A stretch of DNA of 64,000 nucleotides, taken from MH13 sp040219355. GTDB taxonomy: Bacteria; Pseudomonadota; Alphaproteobacteria; Rhizobiales; MH13. The notes under the pieces were generated by a model. That model was not told the origin of the DNA and did not search any database. It saw nothing but the letters and a program-made list of their open reading frames with translations. This document shows, piece by piece, positions 43,567 to 52,599 of this stretch; position 1 is the stretch's first letter; each line of letters begins with the position of its first letter. The stretch is from NCBI GenBank assembly GCA_040219355.1, contig JAVJSN010000013.1, positions 1 to 64,000 on the forward strand. The letters run 5' to 3'. Position numbers and translations under genes: made by a program.

Positions 43567-45098
43567 GGACGAGTGATCGTGATGCGCTGGTTGGTCGCGA
43601 ATTGTTGCCAGCTGCCAACCTCACCGCCGGGCCAGTGCACCCGAAGCTCAACGAGGTCAGTCTCACCAAGGCCGAAGTGTAACGCGCCTGACGTGCCGCC
43701 CGCATGGCCGCCGCCAACGGTCACTTCCTGCGTCCAGCGACGCTCGCCATCCTTTGCTTCAACGAAAGCGCCGACCGCAAACCGGTTCACGTTCGGCTGT
43801 TCCAACAAGACCTGAATCCAGTTGCCGAGGTTCGTCGTCACATTTTCGTAAAGCTCCATTGGAGCGCCGCGATTGACCACAGCCAAATCCTCACGGCCAT
43901 CAAGGTTGAGGTCCATCAGTACCGCGCCGCGACTGCGATGCAGGCTGGCAATGCCTGCTTCCAATCCTGCTTCGATAAACTGCAATCCGTTGGCTTGGCC
44001 TAGCAAAAGGTTGTTGGGATCGTCCATCGCGCTGCCAGGCATCTGTTCCACATTGCCTTTGGCGACGAAGAGGTCGGCGAAGCCATCATTTTGCACATCG
44101 CCAAACGCAGCGTGCCATCCCGTCGAGGGTCGTCCATCACCGCCTGTATAGGGCCGATGTGCGGTTGCTCCAACGTCGAAAGGCGCGTCTATAAACGTCG
44201 GTGCGTCGGCTCCAGATTCAATGAGTTGCAGTCGCTGGTCACCCATGGAGGTGAGGTATACTTCAGCCAATCCATCGCCATCCAGATCGCGCGTCGCGAT
44301 GCCCATGCCCCAAAGCTGATGGCTCTGCCAACCATCCTCCGGTCCATAAAGCCTGGGGGTGGGCTCCATGGCCCACATCTGCTCTTGTCCGCCGCGCACA
44401 TAATAGTGACGATCGTTGGAGATGCGCAGGTCGCCGCGACCGTGGCGACCCCAATCGGTGAAGAGCATCGACAGTGCGCAATATCCCGGCGTGAGCGGCA
44501 AAGGCGGGCCATAGCGCTCGCCCTGCGGTCGCATCAGAATGTTGGTGTCACACGCTTCAAATGGGCCGTCTGGTTTGGTGCGATCAACATAATTTCCGAT
44601 CGCTAAGGTCGGTAATCGTTCGCCACCCTCCCATGAGGCGGAGAAGGCCGTGCTCCAATCATCGCCACCATCAAACGCGAGCGTCTCAAATGGCGCGAAA
44701 CGACAGTCACCCAGACCTTGCATCAACAGGTTTTCGCCAACGCGTAGGATCGCCAGATCGAGATGACCATCGCTATCGATATCGAGAGGGTAAGCACCGA
44801 TGACACCGGTCAACGCCAGTGCCTGGGGCGTTTGAGTGTCGAAGCTGAGTTGCCCGCCTGTCTCGGTTGTGTTGAGAAATAGCTGAGCTGTGTTGTCTCC
44901 GCCAGCAGCATAGAGCTCCGGTAAGGCGTCACCATTGCAGTCAAAGGCTGCCAAACCACCACCGACGAAATGCTCCCATCCACCGCCGTAAACGTGTGAG
45001 CCGATGGCGCGCGGTTCAAATCGCGGTGCTGCCAAACTGTGGCCAATACCGGCCATTACCATCGCTGCCGACAGGCTCGCGACGATGCTACGCCGCAT
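43563..45098 (-). CDS. CRTAC1/ASPIC-UnbV-family FG-GAP repeat protein
   Basis: A 511-residue secreted protein with signal MRRSIVASLSAAMVMAGIG and cleavage near SLAAP. It has FG-GAP/VCBS-type calcium-binding repeats, recognisable as Asp-rich loops such as DCNGDALPE, DIDSDGHLD, DLDGDGLAEV and DLNLDGREDLAVV. A C-terminal ASPIC/UnbV domain follows (VRVHWPGGEVGSW). These form beta-propellers with unknown activity, sometimes encoded near c-type peroxidases. ATG 45098 keeps the signal peptide at the N-terminus and overlaps the ROK stop by 11 bases; ATG 45140 is less likely. Confidence 0.78.
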   Translation of the reverse strand: MRRSIVASLSAAMVMAGIGHSLAAPRFEPRAIGSHVYGGGWEHFVGGGLAAFDCNGDALPELYAAGGDNTAQLFLNTTETGGQLSFDTQTPQALALTGVIGAYPLDIDSDGHLDLAILRVGENLLMQGLGDCRFAPFETLAFDGGDDWSTAFSASWEGGERLPTLAIGNYVDRTKPDGPFEACDTNILMRPQGERYGPPLPLTPGYCALSMLFTDWGRHGRGDLRISNDRHYYVRGGQEQMWAMEPTPRLYGPEDGWQSHQLWGMGIATRDLDGDGLAEVYLTSMGDQRLQLIESGADAPTFIDAPFDVGATAHRPYTGGDGRPSTGWHAAFGDVQNDGFADLFVAKGNVEQMPGSAMDDPNNLLLGQANGLQFIEAGLEAGIASLHRSRGAVLMDLNLDGREDLAVVNRGAPMELYENVTTNLGNWIQVLLEQPNVNRFAVGAFVEAKDGERRWTQEVTVGGGHAGGTSGALHFGLGETDLVELRVHWPGGEVGSWQQFATNQRITITRP

Positions 45099-46305
45099 GG
45101 GCCGCAAGTCTTTGAATGGTGGTGTTGGAGACCTGTTCAATCGCGTAGGCCGCTGCGCCTTTTGCCCACATCAGATCTCCCCATTTGTGGACGCGGATTT
45201 CCGGTCGCTCGATATCGACATGTACGATGGAGGCCCACACACGCTCCAGGACATCTTGCGAGTAGAGAAAATCGTATTCCATCTGTTCGCCGGAAAGCAC
45301 GACGAGCTTGGGATCGAAGATATTGATGATGTTCGCCAGTCCCATGGCGAACATTCGACCGGCGCGATCAAAGACTGAGCGCGCCATCGCATCGCCGTTC
45401 TGGGCTTGTTGATAGAGCGCGGCAAGGTCACTTTCGGGCTGCGTGCTGTCCAGAATGCTTGCCTCGCGGAGCAGGGCATAGTCTCCGACATAAGCTTCAA
45501 GACACCCACGCTGACCGCACCGGCACAGGGCGCCATCAAGGTGAACTTTGGCGTGACCGAACTCAGCACCGCACCCGCGTTCGCCACGGTAGATGGCGTG
45601 GTCAATCACAATGCCCATGCCGACGCCTTGCTCAATGGTGATCACAATGAAGTCTGAGACTCCGCGCCCGACACCAAATTGCTGTTCGGCCATCGCGACG
45701 AGATTGGCATCGTTGTCGACGAAGGAAGGAAACGGCAGGGCAGCGTCGAGTGCCTGGCCAAGTTCGACGTTTCGTTGGTTGAGCGATGGCGACCAGTAGA
45801 CAAAATTGCGCTTGGCATCGATCAGGCCAGCAAGGCCAATACCCAGGCCTGAAATGTCGGACAATTTGCGTCCGGCCGATTGCGTGGCCTGCTCCAGCAG
45901 GTTGCGAACAATCGCAACCAAGCTATCGCAGGTCACAACGGATGCGGGCAGGGGTGTTTCTCTATGACCGACCGTGTTGCCGTCAAAATCGACCAGAATG
46001 GCCGTCGCAGCTTTGTCGGAAATTTTGATGCCAGCGATGAGATGCGCCCCACCGCAAATGCGAAGGGATACCCTTGGGCGTCCGCGTTTGACCGTGGTGC
46101 GGTCTGGCTCAGGTTCAATTTCCTCGATCAATCCCGCGCCGAGCAACTCTGAGGTGATGGCGGTCACCGTTGCTGGACTCACCTGCGTCTGTCTGGCGAT
46201 ATCAATGCGCGCAATGCGACCGGCATTGCGAATGGTCTCAAGCACCTGATGGCGACTGGATTCGCGCTGGTCGGAACTGGAAGACAAGCGAATGGGATCA
46301 GACAA
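45088..46305 (-). CDS. ROK-family transcriptional regulator (XylR/NagC type)
   Basis: About 405 residues. An N-terminal winged helix (VLETIRNAGRIARIDIARQ, VSPATVTAITSELLG) precedes a ROK sugar-kinase-like domain with ILVDFDGNTVG and the zinc motif CGAEFGHAKVHLDG...CRCGQRGCLEAY. The start is TTG 46305: AAGGAGG (46311-46317 on the complement) is five bases upstream, while ATG 46335 lacks a ribosome site. It diverges from the xylose-type transporter, whose expression it probably controls in response to a sugar. Confidence 0.85.
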   Translation of the reverse strand: MSDPIRLSSSSDQRESSRHQVLETIRNAGRIARIDIARQTQVSPATVTAITSELLGAGLIEEIEPEPDRTTVKRGRPRVSLRICGGAHLIAGIKISDKAATAILVDFDGNTVGHRETPLPASVVTCDSLVAIVRNLLEQATQSAGRKLSDISGLGIGLAGLIDAKRNFVYWSPSLNQRNVELGQALDAALPFPSFVDNDANLVAMAEQQFGVGRGVSDFIVITIEQGVGMGIVIDHAIYRGERGCGAEFGHAKVHLDGALCRCGQRGCLEAYVGDYALLREASILDSTQPESDLAALYQQAQNGDAMARSVFDRAGRMFAMGLANIINIFDPKLVVLSGEQMEYDFLYSQDVLERVWASIVHVDIERPEIRVHKWGDLMWAKGAAAYAIEQVSNTTIQRLAAHAA

Positions 46306-46417
46306 GAGCGCCTCCTTCGGCCTATAATTCACCAAAGAAAATAAATCGGCAAGCTCTGTTGCTTGCCCTGTGTGCAGAAGCCCGATGGGGTCAAAATGTG
46401 AGCAAAGTGATATTTAA

Positions 46418-46429
46418 TTTGCGCGCAAA
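46418..46429. promoter_or_regulatory. Palindrome between ROK regulator and xylose-type transporter
   Basis: TTTGCGCGCAAA is a perfect 12-base palindrome, 77 bases before the binding-protein start and in the spacer shared with the divergent ROK gene. It is a reasonable operator candidate. Confidence 0.4.
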
Positions 46430-46505
46430 AAAAAAGATGTTACGCTTACCTCGCATGATGTTCCGGACAACGGAACACGCAAGGGAAATTTTGGGAGAAC
46501 AATCC

Positions 46506-47531
46506 ATGAAGCTTATCAAGTTGATGGCTGCGACACTGTTCGCTGCCTTTTTCGCAACGACCGCTTACGCGCAGATGACTGTTGGCGTGAGCTGGTCGAA
46601 TTTCCAAGAAGAGCGCTGGAAAACTGATGAGGCGGCAATTGTTGCTGCCCTTGAGGCCGCCGGTGCTACCTATGTTTCAACGGATGCTCAGTCGTCGGCG
46701 TCCAAACAGTTGTCTGACATTGAAAGCCTAATCGCTCAGGGTGTCGATGCGCTGATCATTTTGGCGCAGGATGCACAGGCCATCGGTCCAGCGGTTCAGG
46801 CTGCTGCTGACGAAGGCATTCCCGTTGTGGCCTACGATCGCCTTATCGAGGATCCACGCGCGTTCTATCTGACCTTTGACAATGTGGAAGTTGGCCGCAT
46901 GCAGGCCCGTGCTGTGCTCGAAGCTCAGCCAGAAGGTCGCTATGTGATGATTAAGGGTTCGCCGACCGATCCCAACGCTGACTTCCTGCGCGGTGGTCAA
47001 CAGGAAATTCTGCAAGCTGCCATCGACTCCGGTGCGATCGAAATTGTCGGCGAGGCCTATACCGATGGCTGGCTGCCAGCCAACGCTCAGCGTAACATGG
47101 AACAGATCCTGACCGCTGAAGACAATGGCGTCGATGCTGTTGTGGCTTCCAATGATGGCACCGCAGGCGGTGTTGTTGCGGCACTGACTGCCCAGGGCAT
47201 GGAAGGTATTCCTGTCTCTGGACAGGATGGTGACCATGCGGCGCTTAACCGTGTTGCTCTGGGCACTCAGACTGTTTCCGTCTGGAAGGATGCACGTGAT
47301 CTCGGTCGCGCTGCTGGCGAGATCGCCGTGGCCTTGGCCGGTGGCACCATGATGGACGCTGTGGAAGGCGCTCAAGAATGGACGTCGCCGGGCGGCACGA
47401 CGATGACATCCATGTTCTTGGCACCCCAGCCCATCACGGCTGACAACCTGTCCGTGGTTGTCGACGCTGGCTGGATCGAGCTTGAAGCTCTTTGCCAGGG
47501 CGTCACCGATGGCCCAGCGCCTTGCAACTGA
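46506..47531 (+). CDS. xylF: Sugar ABC transporter substrate-binding protein, XylF type
   Basis: A 341-residue periplasmic protein with signal MKLIKLMAATLFAAFFATTA and cleavage near AYAQ. Typical XylF features are VGVSWSNFQEERWKTDEAA, DALIILAQDAQAIGPAV, GIPVVAYDRLI, GSPTDPNADF, DAVVASNDGTAGG and GQDGDHAALNRV. GGGAG precedes ATG 46506. It is followed by a strong hairpin terminator before the permease gene. D-xylose is the likely ligand, but no xylose catabolic enzymes are in the window. Confidence 0.83.
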   Translation: MKLIKLMAATLFAAFFATTAYAQMTVGVSWSNFQEERWKTDEAAIVAALEAAGATYVSTDAQSSASKQLSDIESLIAQGVDALIILAQDAQAIGPAVQAAADEGIPVVAYDRLIEDPRAFYLTFDNVEVGRMQARAVLEAQPEGRYVMIKGSPTDPNADFLRGGQQEILQAAIDSGAIEIVGEAYTDGWLPANAQRNMEQILTAEDNGVDAVVASNDGTAGGVVAALTAQGMEGIPVSGQDGDHAALNRVALGTQTVSVWKDARDLGRAAGEIAVALAGGTMMDAVEGAQEWTSPGGTTMTSMFLAPQPITADNLSVVVDAGWIELEALCQGVTDGPAPCN

Positions 47532-47565
47532 TCGGTGGACGATCTTGACTGTTGAAAACCTTTAG

Positions 47566-47597
47566 AATGCGCCCCGTCTGATCGGGGCGCATTTTTT
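47566..47597 (+). terminator. Strong hairpin with T-tract after xylF-like gene
   Basis: AATGCGCCCCG (47566-47576) and CGGGGCGCATT (47583-47593) form a perfect 11-base-pair stem with loop TCTGAT, followed by T residues to 47597. It separates binding-protein and permease genes and probably attenuates the transcript. Confidence 0.9.
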
Positions 47598-47627
47598 CTT
47601 TGTCCTGCCGATAGCTGGAGATCGGAT

Positions 47628-48920
47628 ATGACCGACACGGACCATCAACCCGCCACTCAACGAAGGAATCCGCTTCAGCAGCTTGAGCTTGATATGCGTC
47701 TGCTCGGCATGGTTGGCGCCTTTGTGTTGCTGTGTGTCGGGTTTGATCTTTTCACCGATGGCCGCTTTCTCACACCACGCAACATTTTCAATCTGACGAT
47801 CCAAACCGTGTCGGTGGCGATTATGGCCTGCGGCATGGTTTTCGTGATCGTGACCCGTCATATCGACCTGTCCGTCGGTGCGTTGCTGGCAACGTGCTCG
47901 GCCATCATGGCGATGACGCAGACAGCAATATTGCCAGACCTGTTGGGCTTTGGTCTGAACAACCCGATGACCGCCCCGATCACGATCCTGGTTGGCCTGT
48001 TGGCGGGCACGCTGATTGGCGCCTTTCACGGGTGGATGATTGGTTATCTGACCATTCCGGCCTTCATCGTCACATTGGGTGGGTTGCTCGTTTGGCGCAA
48101 TGTTGGCTGGTTCCTCACCGATGGGCAAACCATCGGGCCGCTTGATCAGAATTTTATGGTTTTTGGCGGCATCAATGGCACACTTGGGCCAACGATATCT
48201 TGGATACTCGGGGCGCTGGCGGCACTGGCAGCCATCGCCTTGCAATGGAACGGCAGGCGGTCGAAGGAAAAGCACGGCTTTGCCGCCAAGCCATTGTGGG
48301 CTGAGTTGACGATGTCCGGGATCATGATCGCCACGATCATGGGGTTCATCTGGATTTTGAACAGCTACCAGATACCAGCCGCACGCTTGCGGCGGATGTT
48401 TGAGGCGCGTGGCGAGGTTATGCCGGAGGGCTTCACAGCGACCTATGGATTGCCAATCTCGGTCCTGCTTTTGATTGCTGTGGCCATCGGTATGACGATC
48501 ATCGCCAAGCGAACGCGCTTTGGGCGTTATATCTTTGCCACTGGTGGCAACCCAGATGCTGCCGAGCTTTCAGGTATCAACACGCGCATGTTGACGGTCA
48601 AAGTGTTCGCCCTGATGGGCGCGCTGACGGCGCTTTCTGCCGTGGTTGCGTCCTCGCGCCTCGCCAATCATACCAACGATATTGGCACGCTGGATGAACT
48701 GCGGGTGATTGCAGCAGCGGTGATCGGTGGAACGGCGCTTGCCGGAGGCGTTGGTACAATATTCGGTGCCATTCTTGGGGCGCTTATTATGCAGTCCTTG
48801 CAGTCCGGGATGGCCATGGTTGGGGTAGATGCGCCTTATCAGAACATCGTCGTCGGGGCGGTTTTGGTCTTCGCCGTCTGGATTGATATTGTTTATCGCA
48901 AACGCGCGGGGATTAGCTGA
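47628..48920 (+). CDS. xylH: Sugar ABC transporter permease, XylH type
   Basis: A 430-residue permease with about eleven helices, longer than RbsC as usual for XylH. Motifs are VIVTRHIDLSVGALLA, IPAFIVTLGGLLVWRN and VIGGTALAGGVGTIFGA. An extra loop region between residues 200 and 270 accounts for the length. It overlaps the ATPase start (TGATG). Confidence 0.87.
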   Translation: MTDTDHQPATQRRNPLQQLELDMRLLGMVGAFVLLCVGFDLFTDGRFLTPRNIFNLTIQTVSVAIMACGMVFVIVTRHIDLSVGALLATCSAIMAMTQTAILPDLLGFGLNNPMTAPITILVGLLAGTLIGAFHGWMIGYLTIPAFIVTLGGLLVWRNVGWFLTDGQTIGPLDQNFMVFGGINGTLGPTISWILGALAALAAIALQWNGRRSKEKHGFAAKPLWAELTMSGIMIATIMGFIWILNSYQIPAARLRRMFEARGEVMPEGFTATYGLPISVLLLIAVAIGMTIIAKRTRFGRYIFATGGNPDAAELSGINTRMLTVKVFALMGALTALSAVVASSRLANHTNDIGTLDELRVIAAAVIGGTALAGGVGTIFGAILGALIMQSLQSGMAMVGVDAPYQNIVVGAVLVFAVWIDIVYRKRAGIS

Positions 48921-49684
48921 TGGCTGACAAAGGCACACCGCTTGTAGAAATGCGCGACATGTCGATCTCCTTTGGAGGGGTAAAGGCTGTTGATCATGTC
49001 ACCGTTGATCTCTATCCCGGCGAAGTTGTTGGCCTTCTCGGCCACAATGGGGCGGGCAAATCGACGCTGATCAAAATCCTCTCGGGCGCCTATCAGCCCG
49101 ATGGCGGTGAGATATTCATCAACGGGCAAAAGGTTACCATCACCAACCCACGCGATGCGCGCGCGCACAATATTGAGACGATTTATCAAACGCTCGCATT
49201 GGCCGATAATCTTGATGCGGCCTCGAACCTCTTCCTCGGTCGCGAGCTTGTCTCGCCGCTCGGGCTGGTTGACGACGCGGCCATGGAGGCAGAAACGCGC
49301 GAAATCATGGGTCGGCTGAACCCAAACTTTCAAAAGTTCTCGGCGCCGGTTGCTGCCTTGTCGGGCGGCCAACGTCAGTCGGTGGCGATTGCGCGTGCGG
49401 TCTATTTCAACGCCCGCATCCTCATCATGGACGAGCCAACAGCAGCCCTCGGGCCGCATGAAACGCAGATGGTATCCGAGCTCATCAGTCAGTTGAAGGC
49501 GGAAGGCATCGGCATCTTTCTCATCGACCATGACGTCCATCAGGTGATGGAGCTTTGCGACCGTGCCAGCGTGATGAAGAATGGCAAACTGGTGGGAACT
49601 GTTAATGTAGCTGATGTCACCGACGATGATTTGCTGGGCATGATCATCCTCGGCAAACACCCGAACGAGAGTGCTGCGGCTTGA
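48920..49684 (+). CDS. Sugar ABC transporter ATP-binding protein, single-domain
   Basis: A 254-residue ATPase with one nucleotide-binding domain, unlike the duplicated E. coli XylG. Walker A GHNGAGKSTLI, signature LSGGQRQSV, Walker B ILIMDEPTAALG and switch FLIDHD (usual His retained). It completes a three-gene sugar importer; the next gene is convergent. Confidence 0.85.
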   Translation: MADKGTPLVEMRDMSISFGGVKAVDHVTVDLYPGEVVGLLGHNGAGKSTLIKILSGAYQPDGGEIFINGQKVTITNPRDARAHNIETIYQTLALADNLDAASNLFLGRELVSPLGLVDDAAMEAETREIMGRLNPNFQKFSAPVAALSGGQRQSVAIARAVYFNARILIMDEPTAALGPHETQMVSELISQLKAEGIGIFLIDHDVHQVMELCDRASVMKNGKLVGTVNVADVTDDDLLGMIILGKHPNESAAA

Positions 49685-49728
49685 ATGACAAGGCTAGCTT
49701 GACAATCGCGCGATGTTCGAACGTCAGC

Positions 49729-50988
49729 CTATATTAGGGCGGTCGATATCCAGGGAAATCGGCTTAGCAGGACAAGGATCACGGCAACAGCCAGCAAGAA
49801 CGGCCAGAGCGATTTCAGGATGCGCCAGGGTGAGACGTTGCTTACCGAGGAGGCGATGTAGAGTCCGACGCCCACCGGTGGTGTCAGCAGCCCCAACACC
49901 AGATTCAAACACATCACCACACCGAACTGGTAGGGACTGATGTCATAATCATTCATGGCGATTGGCAAGAGGATGGGGGTGATAAGGATCACTGCTGCGA
50001 TCCCATCGACCAGCATGCCAACGAACAGAAGGATTAGATTGACGATCAGCAGAAACACAAAGGGATCGCTGGTGATCGAAGTGATCAGGGCGGCCAGTTT
50101 TTGCGGTAGGGCCTCATAGATAATCACCCAACCAAACACGTTGGCTGCGGCAATCATGAAGACCACCATCGACGCATTCATCGCTGTGCGTTTGAACATG
50201 CCCAAAAGTGCGGATGGCTTCAATTCTCCATAGACCAGCCAGCCAACGAGAAAAGCAATGAGAGAGGCAATAGCGGCGCTTTCAGTGGGGGTTGCAATGC
50301 CAAACAAGATACCGCCAATGATGGCCAGCGGAATGAGCGCAGCGGGCAGGCAATGCAGGAGCGCTGCATAGCTCTCTTTTCGATTGAACCAGTTGCCCTT
50401 GGGAAACTCTGCGGTCAGCCCGATGGCAAAGATCACCGCTGCGAAAGCCGCCGCCAGCAAAAGGCCAGGCAAGATGCCAGCAAGGAACATGTTGCCAATC
50501 GGGATTTGCGCCAGCACGCCATAGATCACGAACATCATGGAGGGCGGAATGACTGGCGCCAATAGTCCTCCAGCTGCCGTTGTTGCGGCGGCAAACCCCT
50601 TGTCGTAGCCCTCTTTTTCCATCTCAGGCGTCATGGCGCGTGCCATCACAGCAATCTGAGCTGTAGCCGAACCGATGATCGCTGCCATGAACATGTTGGT
50701 CAGCAGGTTGATGTAGGCCAGTCCACCGCGAAACCCGCCGACAAAAACCCGTGCGGCATTGATCAGGCGTCGGGTCATGCCGCCTTCGTTCATCAACTCG
50801 CCGGTGAGCATGAAGAGGGGAATGGCCAAGAGCCCATAGTTCTCCAATCCGGAAAACATCTTCTGGGCGAAGCTGTCATAGAGAACGGTGTTTCCGCTCT
50901 CCCAGATGTACCAGATTGCCGTTAGCGCCAGAACCAGCGCGACGGGGACGGCAATAAGCAGCTTGAGGGCGAAAATCAGCGGCGTCAT
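49729..50988 (-). CDS. TRAP transporter large permease, DctM type
   Basis: A 419-residue membrane protein with about twelve helices. DctM signatures include LFMLTGELMNEGGMTRRL, GSATAQIAVMARAMTPEM, AATTAAGGLLAPVIPPSMM and GLLTPPVGVGLY. ATG 50988 overlaps the small subunit stop (ATGA); upstream in-frame starts lie inside that gene. It moves the bound solute across the inner membrane using a sodium gradient. It belongs to the operon nbaC-like/dctP/dctQ/dctM. Confidence 0.88.
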   Translation of the reverse strand: MTPLIFALKLLIAVPVALVLALTAIWYIWESGNTVLYDSFAQKMFSGLENYGLLAIPLFMLTGELMNEGGMTRRLINAARVFVGGFRGGLAYINLLTNMFMAAIIGSATAQIAVMARAMTPEMEKEGYDKGFAAATTAAGGLLAPVIPPSMMFVIYGVLAQIPIGNMFLAGILPGLLLAAAFAAVIFAIGLTAEFPKGNWFNRKESYAALLHCLPAALIPLAIIGGILFGIATPTESAAIASLIAFLVGWLVYGELKPSALLGMFKRTAMNASMVVFMIAAANVFGWVIIYEALPQKLAALITSITSDPFVFLLIVNLILLFVGMLVDGIAAVILITPILLPIAMNDYDISPYQFGVVMCLNLVLGLLTPPVGVGLYIASSVSNVSPWRILKSLWPFLLAVAVILVLLSRFPWISTALI

Positions 50989-51524
50989 GGCTGGGCTTTT
51001 CGCTCCGTGGCGCCCTGGCCGAGCAGATTGGCAAAGCCGTGCAATGTGGCGCCAAGCGCGAAGGCCCACATCACCAACCAAACCCAGTATTTGCGGATGC
51101 CGAGTGTCGTGGTTGGTTCAGCGTAGATGAAGTTGAACGTCGCGCCCTGAAAGGCCTGGGTGTCAAAGCCGTGACGGGCAAGCTCCAGCGGCGAGTACCA
51201 GCGCCAGCAAAACCAGATCATGAAGAGCGCGAAAGCAAGCACCACCAGATCCACCAGCTTGGCAACAGCGCGTTGCAGAAGGGATGGTAGAGCATCCGTC
51301 AGGATTGTGATCACGATCGTATGGCCAAAATGCAGAGCAGCTGACGCGCCAAGAAACGTCATCCAAGCCATGGCGTAGATCGCCAGCTCATCAACCCAGA
51401 AGAGAGCTGCCCCGACGCTGCGGGTGACGACATTGAGCAGAATGAGAACGGTGATCGAGAGGGCCAGAAGCGCTGCAAGCATCAGCTCGATACGTGCCCA
51501 CCTGGCTGAGATCCGTCCGATCAT
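50985..51524 (-). CDS. TRAP transporter small permease, DctQ type
   Basis: A 179-residue four-helix protein of the DctQ family (LLNVVTRSVGAALFWVDELA, AMAWMTFLGASAALHFGHT). GGAGAGAG precedes ATG 51524. It starts just after the attenuator hairpin that follows dctP. Confidence 0.83.
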   Translation of the reverse strand: MIGRISARWARIELMLAALLALSITVLILLNVVTRSVGAALFWVDELAIYAMAWMTFLGASAALHFGHTIVITILTDALPSLLQRAVAKLVDLVVLAFALFMIWFCWRWYSPLELARHGFDTQAFQGATFNFIYAEPTTTLGIRKYWVWLVMWAFALGATLHGFANLLGQGATERKAQP

Positions 51525-51536
51525 AGGGCTCTCTCC

Positions 51537-51572
51537 AAAAAATCAGGGCGCGTACCCAGGCACGCGCCCTGA
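51537..51572 (-). terminator. Hairpin with T-tract between TRAP dctP and dctQ genes
   Basis: On the minus strand TCAGGGCGCGT and ACGCGCCCTGA pair perfectly (11 base pairs, eight-base loop), followed by six T residues at 51542-51537. It lies inside the TRAP operon, so it likely lets dctP be expressed above the permease genes. Confidence 0.88.
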
Positions 51573-51590
51573 CCGTGAATGTCTGTGCGA

Positions 51591-52568
51591 TCACTGCGCC
51601 GTTTCGGCCGCAACCTCACGCAGATCATCAAGCATTGAAGAGCGCTCAGACCAAATCTCGTTCCAAGCGTCAATGGCACCGCCGAAGAAGCTTTGATCAA
51701 CTTCAATGTATGTTCTACCTGTCTCGCGGATCTGGTCCAGCCAGCCTTGCTCCCGCTCGACATAGGCATCGATGGTGGTATCGACATGGTGTGCCATCAG
51801 TTCGCCAATCATCGCGCGGTCGTCTTCGGACAGCCCTGCCCAAACCCGCGCTGAGACAAGACCCACCATCGGGAACATCATGTGGTCGGACTGTACGACG
51901 GTGTCGGCGTGCTCATAATATTTGAGAATCCAAATCAGCTCGGCATCCATATCGATCGCATCAACCTGGCCATTGGCCAATGCGTCATACACCGCAGGCA
52001 AGGGCATCGGTGTCGGCGCGGCCCCGATGGCATTGTAGAAATCAAGGATCGGTTCAAACGGCGTGATCCGAAGTTTGAGCCCTGCCAAATCCTCTGCGGA
52101 TGTGATGTCGCCGCGGCTGACGATCTGGCGCAGGCCCGCCATTCCATAGCCTGTGCCCACAACGCCCACTTGCGCGGGCAATTGTTCGAGCATGCCCTGG
52201 GCTGTTTCGCTGCGCAGAATGCGTCCAGCATGGGCAATGTCGTCCGCCAGATAGGGTGCGTAAAGCGCGCCGAAATCAGGTGCGCGGTTGGAGACTTCGG
52301 CGACCGTCATGAAAGCCATGTCCAGTGCGCCGGTCTGGAGCTGCTGGAGCATCTCCGCTTCGTTGCCCAGCTGGCGTGCGGGAAAGACGGTCACGGTGTG
52401 TGCCCCGCCGCTGGCCTCTGCCAGTTCAGCACCGAACGCTTCTGCGGCCACGGTCCAAATATGAGGCGGCGGGGTGATGAGGCCGAGACGAAACTCTTCT
52501 GCAAATGCAGGCCCCGTTGAGGCCAGCGCGATGGCGGTCCCTGTTAGTGCTTTGACAATGGTGTTCAT
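51591..52568 (-). CDS. TRAP transporter solute-binding protein, DctP type
   Basis: A 325-residue periplasmic protein with signal MNTIVKALTGTAIALASTG and cleavage near AFAEE. DctP features include VTVFPARQLGNEAEMLQQL, GALDMAFMTVAE, and GLKLRITPFEPILDFYNAIGA with the Arg that binds the ligand carboxylate. AAGGA precedes ATG 52568. Its gene follows the 3-hydroxyanthranilate dioxygenase gene by 31 bases, so the solute is plausibly a carboxylated tryptophan-derived compound such as kynurenine or hydroxyanthranilate. Confidence 0.85.
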   Translation of the reverse strand: MNTIVKALTGTAIALASTGPAFAEEFRLGLITPPPHIWTVAAEAFGAELAEASGGAHTVTVFPARQLGNEAEMLQQLQTGALDMAFMTVAEVSNRAPDFGALYAPYLADDIAHAGRILRSETAQGMLEQLPAQVGVVGTGYGMAGLRQIVSRGDITSAEDLAGLKLRITPFEPILDFYNAIGAAPTPMPLPAVYDALANGQVDAIDMDAELIWILKYYEHADTVVQSDHMMFPMVGLVSARVWAGLSEDDRAMIGELMAHHVDTTIDAYVEREQGWLDQIRETGRTYIEVDQSFFGGAIDAWNEIWSERSSMLDDLREVAAETAQ

Positions 52569-52599
52569 TGGTCTGGTCCTTGTTGTATTCGCATGGGTT

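Noticed and set aside
47562..48275. Minus-strand open frame opposite the XylH-type permease
   Set aside because: Shadow of a high-GC coding region; basic, low-complexity translation, no motif, and it would begin inside the permease.
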